Shown: one piece after another, positions 26,966 to 35,400 of the stretch
Layout: each line of letters begins with the position of its first letter
Position numbering within the stretch: the stretch's first letter is position 1
NCBI GenBank assembly: GCA_049194865.1
Contig: JBLZWL010000097.1
Coordinates: forward strand, 62,001-126,000
Length of the DNA stretch: 64,000 bases
Source of the DNA: Myxococcus terminator_A
Lineage (GTDB): Bacteria > Myxococcota > Myxococcia > Myxococcales > Myxococcaceae
Direction: 5' to 3'
Translations under genes and position numbers: made by a program
Notes under the pieces: model-generated
Told to the model about the DNA's origin: nothing
Databases searched by the model: none
Seen by the model: only the letters and a program-made list of their open reading frames with translations

Positions 26966-29113
26966 ATGACACCCAGGCTGTATGCGGTTCTCCTCGTCCT
27001 TCTGGCCCTTCCACTTCACGCATCAGCGGAGTCCTTTGATAGGACTTTCATCTACGAAGCAGAAACGAACTTGCAGCATGCCATTGGTTATCCGGAAGGC
27101 GTCGGCTGGGCCGCGAACACGGCGGCCTACGCACGGGGCACGCTCGTCTACGGTCCCTATGCCACGAACTGGGGTGCCGGCGCGGGCAAGGCCGTTTTTC
27201 GAATCATGATCGACAACAACAGTTCCAACAACGTTCCCGTCGCGAACCTGGACGTCTACTGCTACGACAGTGATCGCCTCATCGCCACGAAGGAACTGCG
27301 GCGAGGAGACTTCACCCGGACCTTCGAATATCAGGACTTCGACCTCTGGTTCGACCTGCGGCTCTGCGCCGGTCAACAGATGGAGGTCCGCCTGGGCTGG
27401 CTCGATCAGGCCTACCTGAACATCGACAAGGTCACGGTCCACCTCGACGACTTCGCCCAGGGAGAGCCGCAGGTGAGGAACTTCACCGAGAGTTCTCCCG
27501 CGCACGTCCAGGCCCTGGTTCGAAGGGCCATCGAGGGGCTGGGGTTCGGGACCTATGACCCGGCCACCGCCCCACTCCGTCGAGACGGCCCCAACGCCGG
27601 AGACCTCGTCTTCGTCGGCAAGCACTACATGGCATGGATTGACCAGACGGGCTTCTACGGGAAGATGAACGCCCTCTGGCTTCTCAATGGCGCGACGGGA
27701 GACGCACTGGCCTTCGTCCATGAGCAGCCCACCACCCGACGCCCCGTGAGCTTCCTGGGCGTGGCCGAGGACGGCAATGGCGCGTGGATGGCGGGCTACA
27801 GCGGCGCCGAGCACTATGAGCTGCCCCACGAGACTCCGGAGCCTGGCGAGGACCCCAACAGGAACGGGCAATGCGACACCAATGAGGCGTGTACGGGCAG
27901 CGCCTGCGTCCGAACCATCTGCAACTGGTACAGCATCAACGAGGCGGCGCCGGTCACCGACCCTGACGTGCCCCATTGGACGGCGTGTGCCCAGAACCGC
28001 ATGGCCTGGGCCCGGCGCGTCCGTCCCTCCCTCCAGGAGGAAAGCGCCACCTCGCTCCGCCTGGTCTACGAGGCGCCCATCACCAAGGAGTCCGATGCGG
28101 GGAGGGATGGCGCGAAGGAGGGAGACCTCTGCCACCAGGACTTCCTCTTCTCCGACGGAGTCCGACGTCCCGTGTTCCTGCGGCTCGGCTACGTCCTGCA
28201 TGGGGACAAGGCGTTCTTTGATCGGACCTACCAGTTCGACAATCCGGCGGGGAACCCGGCCTTCGGGCAGGAAGTGTGGTCCGTGATTGGAGGGCTGGTC
28301 CTGTCGAAGCTGCCAGCGACCCAGCCGGCCAAGGCCAACCTGTTCCACACGGTGCGCCCGGAGTTGCGCGCTGTCTCGGGGCCCGTGCCACCCTATACGT
28401 TCCCCGCGGGCCAGTGGACCGCGCGCCGCCCGGCCACGTCGTCGAACGAGGACGAGGTCTGGGGATGGCTGGCGACGTCCATCTCCTGGAGCGCGCGGGG
28501 ACGTGCGTCGCTCGGAGACTCGTTGAAGATGGAGTCCCTGGGCCCTGTCGACAATGACGACACGGGCTTCTGCCTGTGCAACGTCCACGGGGGAATGGAG
28601 GTGGGTGGTGGCGTGCTGCATCGGGGCATCTCGCTGCCCATCGCGGGCGGCACCCGGTCCATCGAAACCACGCGCCGTATCTCGTTTCCGGCAGAGTACA
28701 CCCTCCCCTTCGTCTACGAGGCGGAGGGCGGTTCACTCTTCAAGCTCGTAGGTCGCACCGATGGCGATGGTTGGTCCGCCAGCACCGCGGCCGACTCGCA
28801 GGGCCGACTCCTCTACGGGCCCTATGCCAGCCACTGGGGGGATGGCGCCAAGAACGCGATCTTCAGACTGATGGTCGACTCCATCACGACTGGCGGCAAC
28901 GTGGTGACGGTGGATGTCTATGACGCCACGACAGACCAGGTCATCGCGACGCGAGCCATTCCGCGCTCGTCATTCATCCAGCCCTACATGTATCGAGACT
29001 TCAGCCTGAGCTTCTCCCTGGACAACCGGCTGGGTCACGCTATCGAGACGCGCGTGTACTGGCATGACATCTCTTATGTGAAGGTCGACAAGATCTCGGT
29101 GTTCGACCAGTAG
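26966..29113 (+). CDS. Secreted protein with duplicated CBM-like end domains
   Basis: 715 residues from ATG 26966. The signal peptide (LYAVLLVLLALPLHASAES) is clear. The N-terminal domain (~25-155, FIYEAETNLQHAIGY) and C-terminal domain (~580-715, FVYEAEGGSLFKLVG) are copies of one another. Both contain G-W-[AS]-A-x-T-A-A, LxYGPYAxxWGxGA and FRxMxDx, then a strand run ending in Y-[LV]-[NK]-[IV]-DK-[IV]-[TS]-V. The YEAE opening recalls CBM6/CBM35 carbohydrate-binding modules. The central ~400 residues contain a Cys-containing insert (NRNGQCDTNEACTGSACVRTICNWY) and match no family I know; they could be the catalytic or binding core. The frame is open upstream to 26,597, but the part before 26,966 overlaps the TetR region. 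Divergent from TetR. Confidence 0.8.
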   Translation: MTPRLYAVLLVLLALPLHASAESFDRTFIYEAETNLQHAIGYPEGVGWAANTAAYARGTLVYGPYATNWGAGAGKAVFRIMIDNNSSNNVPVANLDVYCYDSDRLIATKELRRGDFTRTFEYQDFDLWFDLRLCAGQQMEVRLGWLDQAYLNIDKVTVHLDDFAQGEPQVRNFTESSPAHVQALVRRAIEGLGFGTYDPATAPLRRDGPNAGDLVFVGKHYMAWIDQTGFYGKMNALWLLNGATGDALAFVHEQPTTRRPVSFLGVAEDGNGAWMAGYSGAEHYELPHETPEPGEDPNRNGQCDTNEACTGSACVRTICNWYSINEAAPVTDPDVPHWTACAQNRMAWARRVRPSLQEESATSLRLVYEAPITKESDAGRDGAKEGDLCHQDFLFSDGVRRPVFLRLGYVLHGDKAFFDRTYQFDNPAGNPAFGQEVWSVIGGLVLSKLPATQPAKANLFHTVRPELRAVSGPVPPYTFPAGQWTARRPATSSNEDEVWGWLATSISWSARGRASLGDSLKMESLGPVDNDDTGFCLCNVHGGMEVGGGVLHRGISLPIAGGTRSIETTRRISFPAEYTLPFVYEAEGGSLFKLVGRTDGDGWSASTAADSQGRLLYGPYASHWGDGAKNAIFRLMVDSITTGGNVVTVDVYDATTDQVIATRAIPRSSFIQPYMYRDFSLSFSLDNRLGHAIETRVYWHDISYVKVDKISVFDQ

Positions 29114-29398
29114 TGGGGCAGTACCTGGGGCCTGTCGCTGGAGGGCGGGCGGTGGGTGCTCCCTGGCCCCTGTGGTGGGCGAGGGGGCGGCCACCCGGGC
29201 TCGCTTCCGTGCTCCTGGGACGGAGCCCCGTTGTTCGCAAGGCATCAGACCGGGCTCAACGGGCGTGCCCATCAGGGCATCGCTCTCGTTGCGCGCGTCC
29301 GGGCACCTGCTATAAACCGCTTCAGTGCGAAGGGAGCCACCAGCAGTGGCCACCCTTCGTTTGAAATAACGAGTAATTCTGCGGATTTAGCCGCGAAC
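29114..29398. other. Gap before tRNA-Arg
   Basis: 285 bases with no supported gene. Around 29,289-29,316 is a plausible tRNA promoter (see next entry). The rest shows no repeat or RNA fold that I can support. Confidence 0.4.
29289..29316 (+). promoter_or_regulatory. Candidate sigma-70-type promoter of tRNA-Arg
   Basis: TTGCGC at 29,289-29,294 and TATAAA at 29,311-29,316 with a 16-base spacer. The -10 is close to consensus, the -35 only partly. It lies about 80 bases before the mature tRNA end, implying a leader that is trimmed by RNase P. Confidence 0.4.
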
Positions 29399-29472
29399 GA
29401 CCTCGTAGCTCAGTTGGATAGAGCGGCGGTTTCCTAAACCGCAGGCCACAGGTTCGATTCCTGTCGGGGTCA
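29399..29472 (+). tRNA. tRNA-Arg (anticodon CCU)
   Basis: 74 bases form a full cloverleaf. The acceptor stem GACCTCG pairs with CGGGGTC (29,465-29,471) with one T-G pair, and the discriminator base is A. The D arm is GCTC/GAGC. The anticodon stem GCGGT/ACCGC has loop TTCCTAA, so the anticodon CCT at 29,433-29,435 reads AGG. The T arm is ACAGG/CCTGT with loop TTCGATT. The 3' CCA is not encoded and must be added by the CCA enzyme. AGG is a rare codon in such GC-rich genomes, so this is a low-demand tRNA. Strong hairpin immediately after. Confidence 0.95.
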
Positions 29473-29474
29473 TA

Positions 29475-29506
29475 GCGGAACCCCTTGATGTTCCAAGGGG
29501 TTCCGC
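29475..29506 (+). terminator. Terminator of tRNA-Arg
   Basis: A perfect 13-bp stem: GCGGAACCCCTTG (29,475-29,487) and CAAGGGGTTCCGC (29,494-29,506) with loop ATGTTC, two bases after the tRNA 3' end. No U-tract, but position and strength argue for termination. Confidence 0.75.
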
Positions 29507-29688
29507 GCGTATCACCGAGCGCCAGGTGGTTGACCGCGCCAGCGTGGTGTCCAGGTGGCGCTGCGACGAACGCGAATGACGCTCAGCCTTTGACGGCCAC
29601 AAGCACGGCCCACCACCGCGCCACATGCGTCGGCCCCGTACATCGGTCCGCACTGACGAGGCCGAGGCACCGATTGAAGACGTGGGCG

Positions 29689-30804
29689 CTACAGCGCCTT
29701 CTGGAGCGCCTGCTCCAGTTCCTGATGCGTCTGCCAGCTCACCGGGCGGAGCCCTGAGACCAGATCCAGTGTCCCGTTCGAAACGGAGACGGAGGCCTGG
29801 GCATCCGTGCGCAACTGGATGCGCTTCACCTTCTCACGCAGCGCGGTGCGACCAATCTCGTCCTTGGCGAGGGACTCCACCACTTCGCGGACGCGCTCGG
29901 CGAGGAAGCCCAGCGCGCGCAACTCCTCCGCGCTCGCGGGGTTGACCCCGGGCGCCAGCATCACCTCCAACGGAGCCTCGGTCACCGCGCGCAGGCGGGC
30001 CTCCAGCGCGATGAGCTGACGGCGAAGATCCAGCAGCGACGGGACGGGCACGGAATCTCGCCGCAGCTCGCCGAACCACACGACATCGTGGACGGTGACG
30101 GCCTCGACGGTGCCCACGGGGATGATGGAGGCATCCTCCTGCGAGTAGCCACCCTCCCGGGGAGCGAAAACGAGGATGGAGCGGCCCTCGCGACGGTCCT
30201 CCAGCATCTCCCGGACGACGCCGGTGATGGCTCGGCCGCTGCGCAGGGACAGCGTCGCGCGGGGAAGGAACAGCGGAACCCCCGCCCGCTCCCGCGCGGT
30301 GATGCGCACCAATGCATGGAGCAATGCATCCACACCCTTGGCATCCGCCTCCAGGAAGGAACGGAGGGGGTCACCCGTGTACGGATTCGGCAGCTCCGGG
30401 GCGGCCTCGAGCGTCTTCCGGATGGCCTCCTTCCGGTCATCCACCTGGTCCAGGTTCGTGACGGGCTCATGGTCCAACGTGAGCACCCCCTCCTGAAACG
30501 TCGCGATGCTGGACGCGGACGAGTTGCTCGACGAGTTGCGGATGACGATGCGCTTGAGCGCGCCTCGCAGGAAGTCGCGGCCCAGGTCGTCCTGCCCCAG
30601 GGCGTCCAGCGCGCCGATGAGCGGGGCGAAATAGACCTGAGGCCAGGCTTCCGCATACAGCTCCGCGTAGCCCTCCGCCGTGAGGCTGGCCCAGTCGACC
30701 TGCACGGGCACCTCGAAGCGCGCCGCGGCCTCCACGTCCTTCTGGAGCTTCGGGTAGAGCGTTTCCTCGAACTGCTTCGCGGCCTTGCGTTCGGCGAGTC
30801 CCAT
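29689..30804 (-). CDS. Conserved protein of unknown function
   Basis: 371 residues, no family recognised. No signal peptide or membrane segment. The N-terminus is helical (MGLAERKAAKQFEETLYPKLQKDVEAAARFEVPVQVDW). Next come LTAEGYAELYAEAWPQVYFAPLIGALDALG and a Ser/Asn stretch (IRNSSSNSSASSIATF). A regular alpha/beta middle contains EGVLTLDHEPVTNLDQVDDR. The last third is mostly helical (LIALEARLRAVTEAPLEVML). ATG at 30804 has GGAG nine bases upstream; longer starts overlap the divergent promoter region. It stands alone between tRNA-Arg and the Ig-like lipoprotein, divergent from the latter. Confidence 0.78.
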   Translation of the reverse strand: MGLAERKAAKQFEETLYPKLQKDVEAAARFEVPVQVDWASLTAEGYAELYAEAWPQVYFAPLIGALDALGQDDLGRDFLRGALKRIVIRNSSSNSSASSIATFQEGVLTLDHEPVTNLDQVDDRKEAIRKTLEAAPELPNPYTGDPLRSFLEADAKGVDALLHALVRITARERAGVPLFLPRATLSLRSGRAITGVVREMLEDRREGRSILVFAPREGGYSQEDASIIPVGTVEAVTVHDVVWFGELRRDSVPVPSLLDLRRQLIALEARLRAVTEAPLEVMLAPGVNPASAEELRALGFLAERVREVVESLAKDEIGRTALREKVKRIQLRTDAQASVSVSNGTLDLVSGLRPVSWQTHQELEQALQKAL

Positions 30805-31009
30805 TCGATTCTCCAGAAGGAGGGTGTGGGCGAGGAGTCTCGCCCGAGCCCCCAGAAGACGCCCAGCCCCGACTGCTCGTTCCATCGCCTCTGGTCCGGG
30901 TGGACCCATGCTCACAGCCCATCCTGGGTCACCCCGGCATCACTGTGCCGGCTTTTCGGGCGCGGATAGGCTTTCCCCCTCACCCCCCAACCAAGCCCAG
31001 GAGATCTCC

Positions 31010-32083
31010 ATGTCCAAGTCATGGAACGTCGTCATGTGCAGTCTCGCCTCGCTGTGGATGGCCTGTTCTGACGGCCTCGAGGAGTCGATTCAGCCGGAGC
31101 TCTCCGGTGAGATGAGATTGTCTGTCAGCGGCCTGACCGCCCAGCAGCTCGACAGTCTGGTCCTCACGGTGCAGCCGGCCAATGTCTCTCAATCCCTGTC
31201 GTATTCGGCGACGACGGACACCTTCACCGGCACGCTCGTGTTGCCCGTCGGAACTCAGACCCTGACGGCGCAAGGCTATGTCGACGATGGCGCGGGCAAC
31301 CCCGTGCTCGTCGCGAGCGGCACTACCTCCGTGGATGTCGTCGGAGGTACGACGGTGACTGCCCTCCTGCGCGTCCAGGACCTCACGCCGCCGGTGCCCC
31401 AGCCCGACATCGCGCCTTTCATCTTCGGAGCGACCATCACCGGGCCGTCCCGCGTCAATCAGTACACCAGCTTGAGCGTGTCGGCCCGCGACCTCGACGG
31501 GGACGTCCTGACCTACCAGTGGACGAGCAACTGCCCGACGAGCGTGTTCACCCACCCCACCTCCTCATATACCCAGTGGGTGCCACGTGACGCTGGCACC
31601 TGCCGCATCCAGGTGGACGTCACAGCGCGCGGCGTGACGGTAAGCCAGAGCATCACCGTGGGCGTCCAGGGGCTGACGACGCCGCAGACTGGCGAGGTCG
31701 AGATCGAAGCGGAGTACATCACCCGGCCCCTCGTCACCGCCATCCACATCCAGGGGACCGGCCTGAGCGCCCGCCAGTTCTCGCGCCAGGACGCGGTGAC
31801 GCGACTGCCCTTCGTGGGCCCGAACCGGACCTTCCAGATCGAGTTCTTCGTGGACTATGGCAACCGACACGGCACTCGCACCGCGTCGCTCGACTCGACG
31901 TGCGGCACCGTGGTGCGCGGCGTCGACACGTGCGCGGCCAGCCCCGCTCCCGCGACGTGCTCGGTGCGGTACACCTGGACCACTCCCCTGCCCAGCCCCA
32001 CCTGTCTGCTGACGGCCCGGGCGACGAATGGAAGTCTGACGGACTCCTTCGCCATCGGAACCATGGTGGACTGGGTTCCCTGA
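31010..32083 (+). CDS. Putative lipoprotein with Ig/PKD-like domain
   Basis: 357 residues from ATG 31010, preceded by AGGAGA. The N-terminal hydrophobic stretch ends in LWMACSDG, probably a lipobox at Cys19 (W at -3 is atypical). Residues ~35-120 form a beta sandwich of the carboxypeptidase-regulatory or CARDB-like type (MRLSVSGLTAQQLDSLVLTVQPA). Residues ~135-225 are PKD/Ig-like (SVSARDLDGDVLTYQWTSNCPTSVF, VQGLTTPQ). The last ~120 residues have four Cys (LDSTCGTVVRGVDTCA, CSVRYTW, CLLTARA). Likely an exposed adhesive or structural protein. Faces the unknown 371-residue gene across 205 bp. Confidence 0.8.
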   Translation: MSKSWNVVMCSLASLWMACSDGLEESIQPELSGEMRLSVSGLTAQQLDSLVLTVQPANVSQSLSYSATTDTFTGTLVLPVGTQTLTAQGYVDDGAGNPVLVASGTTSVDVVGGTTVTALLRVQDLTPPVPQPDIAPFIFGATITGPSRVNQYTSLSVSARDLDGDVLTYQWTSNCPTSVFTHPTSSYTQWVPRDAGTCRIQVDVTARGVTVSQSITVGVQGLTTPQTGEVEIEAEYITRPLVTAIHIQGTGLSARQFSRQDAVTRLPFVGPNRTFQIEFFVDYGNRHGTRTASLDSTCGTVVRGVDTCAASPAPATCSVRYTWTTPLPSPTCLLTARATNGSLTDSFAIGTMVDWVP

Positions 32084-32194
32084 GCGCCCTCTGGACGCGA
32101 AGACCCCACATTCCTGGGATGGACCTGCCCGGGTGGCTCCCGCCACCCTTCTCTCCTACCGGACGAACCCTGTTCGCGAGAGGAGAGAACCGAG

Positions 32195-32371
32195 ATGCTC
32201 GCCCCGCTTCCGATTTCGCGCGTCGCGACCCATCCCCTCGTCCTCCTCTGGGCCGCACTGGCCGTCCTGAGCCTGGCCGTCGGACTGGGTGGGTTCTTGA
32301 GGCCCTGCCAGTGGAACCCGGAGCGGGTACTCGCACGCGCCTGTGCGCCGAATCCACCCCAGGCGCCCTGA
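32195..32371 (+). CDS. Small single-span membrane protein
   Basis: 58 residues, too short for ordinary ORF lists. Sequence begins MLAPLPISRVATHPLVLLWA. One hydrophobic segment at about 15-35 is followed by a short charged tail with two Cys (FLRPCQWNPERV, RACAPNPPQAP). GAGAGGAGAGAACCGAG directly before the ATG is a strong ribosome site, which is the main support. It ends seven bases before a perfect 12-bp hairpin. Function unknown; it may be co-transcribed with the lipoprotein 111 bases upstream. Confidence 0.5.
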   Translation: MLAPLPISRVATHPLVLLWAALAVLSLAVGLGGFLRPCQWNPERVLARACAPNPPQAP

Positions 32372-32377
32372 AGACAG

Positions 32378-32407
32378 ACGCCCCGCTCCGGCACTGGAGC
32401 GGGGCGT
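32378..32407. terminator. Bidirectional hairpin between the small protein and the giant gene
   Basis: ACGCCCCGCTCC (32,378-32,389) and GGAGCGGGGCGT (32,396-32,407), a perfect 12-bp stem with loop GGCACT. It lies seven bases after the small protein and 14 bases after the giant gene's stop (opposite strand), so it can end both transcripts. Confidence 0.8.
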
Positions 32408-32420
32408 GCGGCTCCTGACG

Positions 32421-35400
32421 TCACTCCTCGCGAATGCTCAGGCGGATGCTGCCAACTTCCGTGTCTTCGTAGCCATCCACGACGATGGTGATGGCCTGCT
32501 GGGCATCCAGCGGAATCCGGACCTCCGGCGTCCCGTTGTGCCGGCTCCGCCCATCACAGGCCAGGATCCTCTCGGGCTCGCACGAGCGGGGGTACACCGC
32601 CACCACCGTGCCGATGCTGGAGCCCTCCGTATCAATCACATACGTCCCCGCGGCGGGAGCCACCCAGAAGAACACCTTCTCCGGGGCCTCGGACCAATAG
32701 GAGCAGGTGTCCTGATCGTGATTGATGGAGCTGGTGCCTGACGTGTTCGCCGCCGTCCAGATGGGGAGCGGGTCCGTCAAGTGGACCCCCTCGACGCCCT
32801 GGCAGTTGGTCCGCTCCGTCGTCCCGGAAGCCGCGTGGCAGTCCGCGTCCAACGGATAGTCCGACTGCCCGTCTCCGTCGTTGTCCACGCCGTCGGCGCA
32901 CACGGGCAACACCGCGGGGTCCACCTCGGACTCATCCCGGGAAGACTCACAGCCGGGCTCCTCGGGGTAGTCGATGCGCCCATCCCCGTCGTCATCCCGC
33001 CCGTTGCCGCACGCGAACGGCAGCTCCACCGTCAGGGTGAAGTCAACCGCGTCCCAGGCCTCGATGACGACCACCACTCGCTCGTTGGCCGCGAGCGTCA
33101 CGACTCCCATCGCGCCGCCCGAGCTTTGTCGGGACCTGCAGGCAGTGATGACCTCTCCTCGGCAGGACTCCTCGCGCAGCGACAAGAAGGGCCGGGCCTG
33201 GCTGAGACTACTGTCCACCCGGAACCGATACGTCCCCGCGACGGGCGCCACGAAATCGTAGGCCCGTGCCCGGACATAGCGTGAGTCGGAGCACCCCGCC
33301 GACGCGGCGATATCCGCGAAACGGGTCGTCCCTTGGATGACCACCGGCGTCAGCGGCAGGCCCTGCGTCGAGAGCAGCTCGCCGCAGGCGACCTCGTCGT
33401 CGTCTCCGGCGCTCAGACAGGACGGATCTCCCGACGAACCCTCGGCGAAGTCGATCCACCCATCCTCCTGACCCACCGGCTCACTGTCCACCTGGTCGCC
33501 ACAAGCCGGCGCGGGGATGGGGTCCTGTTCATCGTCGTCCATCGGGTCCGAACAGCCGGGGTCGTTGGGGAAGTCCTTCTTCCCATCGCCGTCCGAATCC
33601 ATCCCGTCATCGCAGCGAGACACGCGGCACTGGAACTCAGTGATGGACACCCCGCCGCCTTCCAGTTCCTTCGGGCGACAGTGCTGATCTTCCGCGCACC
33701 GGAACCAGGGCTGCAACGGATCACACACGGCGTCGTCGTCGAGGATGCCATGCACCCGGAGCTGGGCCGTCCCTGTCCCTTCCGCGATGGCGTAGACGAC
33801 CCCGCCCTCGTCCACGCGCGCGCTCGTGAAGACTTCCGACGCCGCCTCCAACTTGACGTCACACGTGATGGCCCGGTTGTCGTCGGCGCACGAGTTGCGC
33901 AGGGACAAGCCACTGAGCTGCGTCTCCGCTCCCACGATGACCAGTCCAGGCCCCGGCATGCGGATGCCGACCACCCGGTCCACTTGGTTCTCCGTCGAGC
34001 ACGTCAGTCGATGGTCATCCGCCGCCCCACCGAAGTCGATCGGAAGCATGGCCATCTGGTCCAGACCGACACTAGCCTCCTGCGTCAGGTCGATAGGTGC
34101 CGCGCAGCTCTCGCCATCTCCGTCCTCCGACGTTCCCGCGGCACTGCCACAGCCCGGATCCTCGGGCCAGTCCACGAGCCCATCTCCGTCATTGTCCTCG
34201 CCGTCCGAGCAGGTGGGCTCGGTAGGGGGATCCATCTCGTCGTCGTCCTCGGGAGACTCGCAACCCGGATCACTCGGGTAGTCATGGACGATGTCACCAT
34301 CGTCGTTGTTCTTCCCGTCACCGCACTGACTGCCCTGGCAGCGGAACACCGGTGAGCCATCCAGCGACTGCTCGCCCTCCTCTTCGCTGCACACGCCGTG
34401 ACCGCAGACGAAGTTCGAGTCGCCGGGCGTGCACTTCGCGCCAATTCCCAGACGCGCCCGCTCCAACAGGATTCCCTGGGTGCTGCTCAGGGACGGGATG
34501 TAAACCTTCGCGTCCTTCGACATCGGCCCGGTCGTGATGCTCATGACCGTGCTTGTCCGGCACGTCGCCTGGCCTTCGAGCGGCGTGCATCCGTCGGGTC
34601 CAGCCATGTCCTGGACGAAGGTGAAGAACGGCAGGTACCAGCCACCCGTCGAGGTCAGCGTGAGACTCTCCACAGGGCCGTCAAACGGCAGGGAATGCCA
34701 TGACCCTTGCTGACTCATGGTCGCCACGCCACACGGCCACGCGACAGGAGCTTCTTGCGAACGGAGCAGCGGCCGGAAGTTGACGCCTTGAGGAAGGGGA
34801 ACCGCTGCCATACAGGCCGCCCCCGCGTTCGCCGCGTACACTGGCAGTGTCAGCGGCGCCGAGGTGGCCGACGCGTTGAGCATATCGACCGCGGACGCGG
34901 TGAACGTCAACGGCCCCTCCGCCACGGGCGTGAACGAGGCCGTCCGCTTGTAGCCGCTGTACACGCTCACCGCCACGGGCCCCTCGCTCAGCAGGACCGC
35001 GCTCCCGGCGAGCACCTCCAGCGACTGGAGCTGGCGCTCGTCGAAGAAGGTCGCATCCACAGTGGCGGGGATCCCCACAGCCGCATAGCTGCTGCGCGCG
35101 GAGAGCGAGAACCAGGGCGCGCGGTTCGCCACGACCGGCTCCTCATGCGTCTGCGTGACACTCCTGCCGCGAATGTCGGTGCCAACGGCCGACAGTCTGA
35201 GCGTGCCCTCCGTGAGCGTGAGGGAGGACAGCGTGAGAAAGCAGGTCCCGGACTCCGGGCAGTCCACGGAGGCGGCAACGACGTTTCCGTTCGGGAGCGT
35301 CGCGACCACCGACAACGTCGACATGGCCAGGTCATCCCATGCCGACACCTGGTAGCCGACCGTATGCCCGGCGGCCAACGGCAGGTTCGACGGCCACGAG

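Noticed and set aside
29507..29688. A gene between tRNA-Arg and the 371-residue gene
   Set aside because: The small frames there have no start context or plausible composition; nothing supported.
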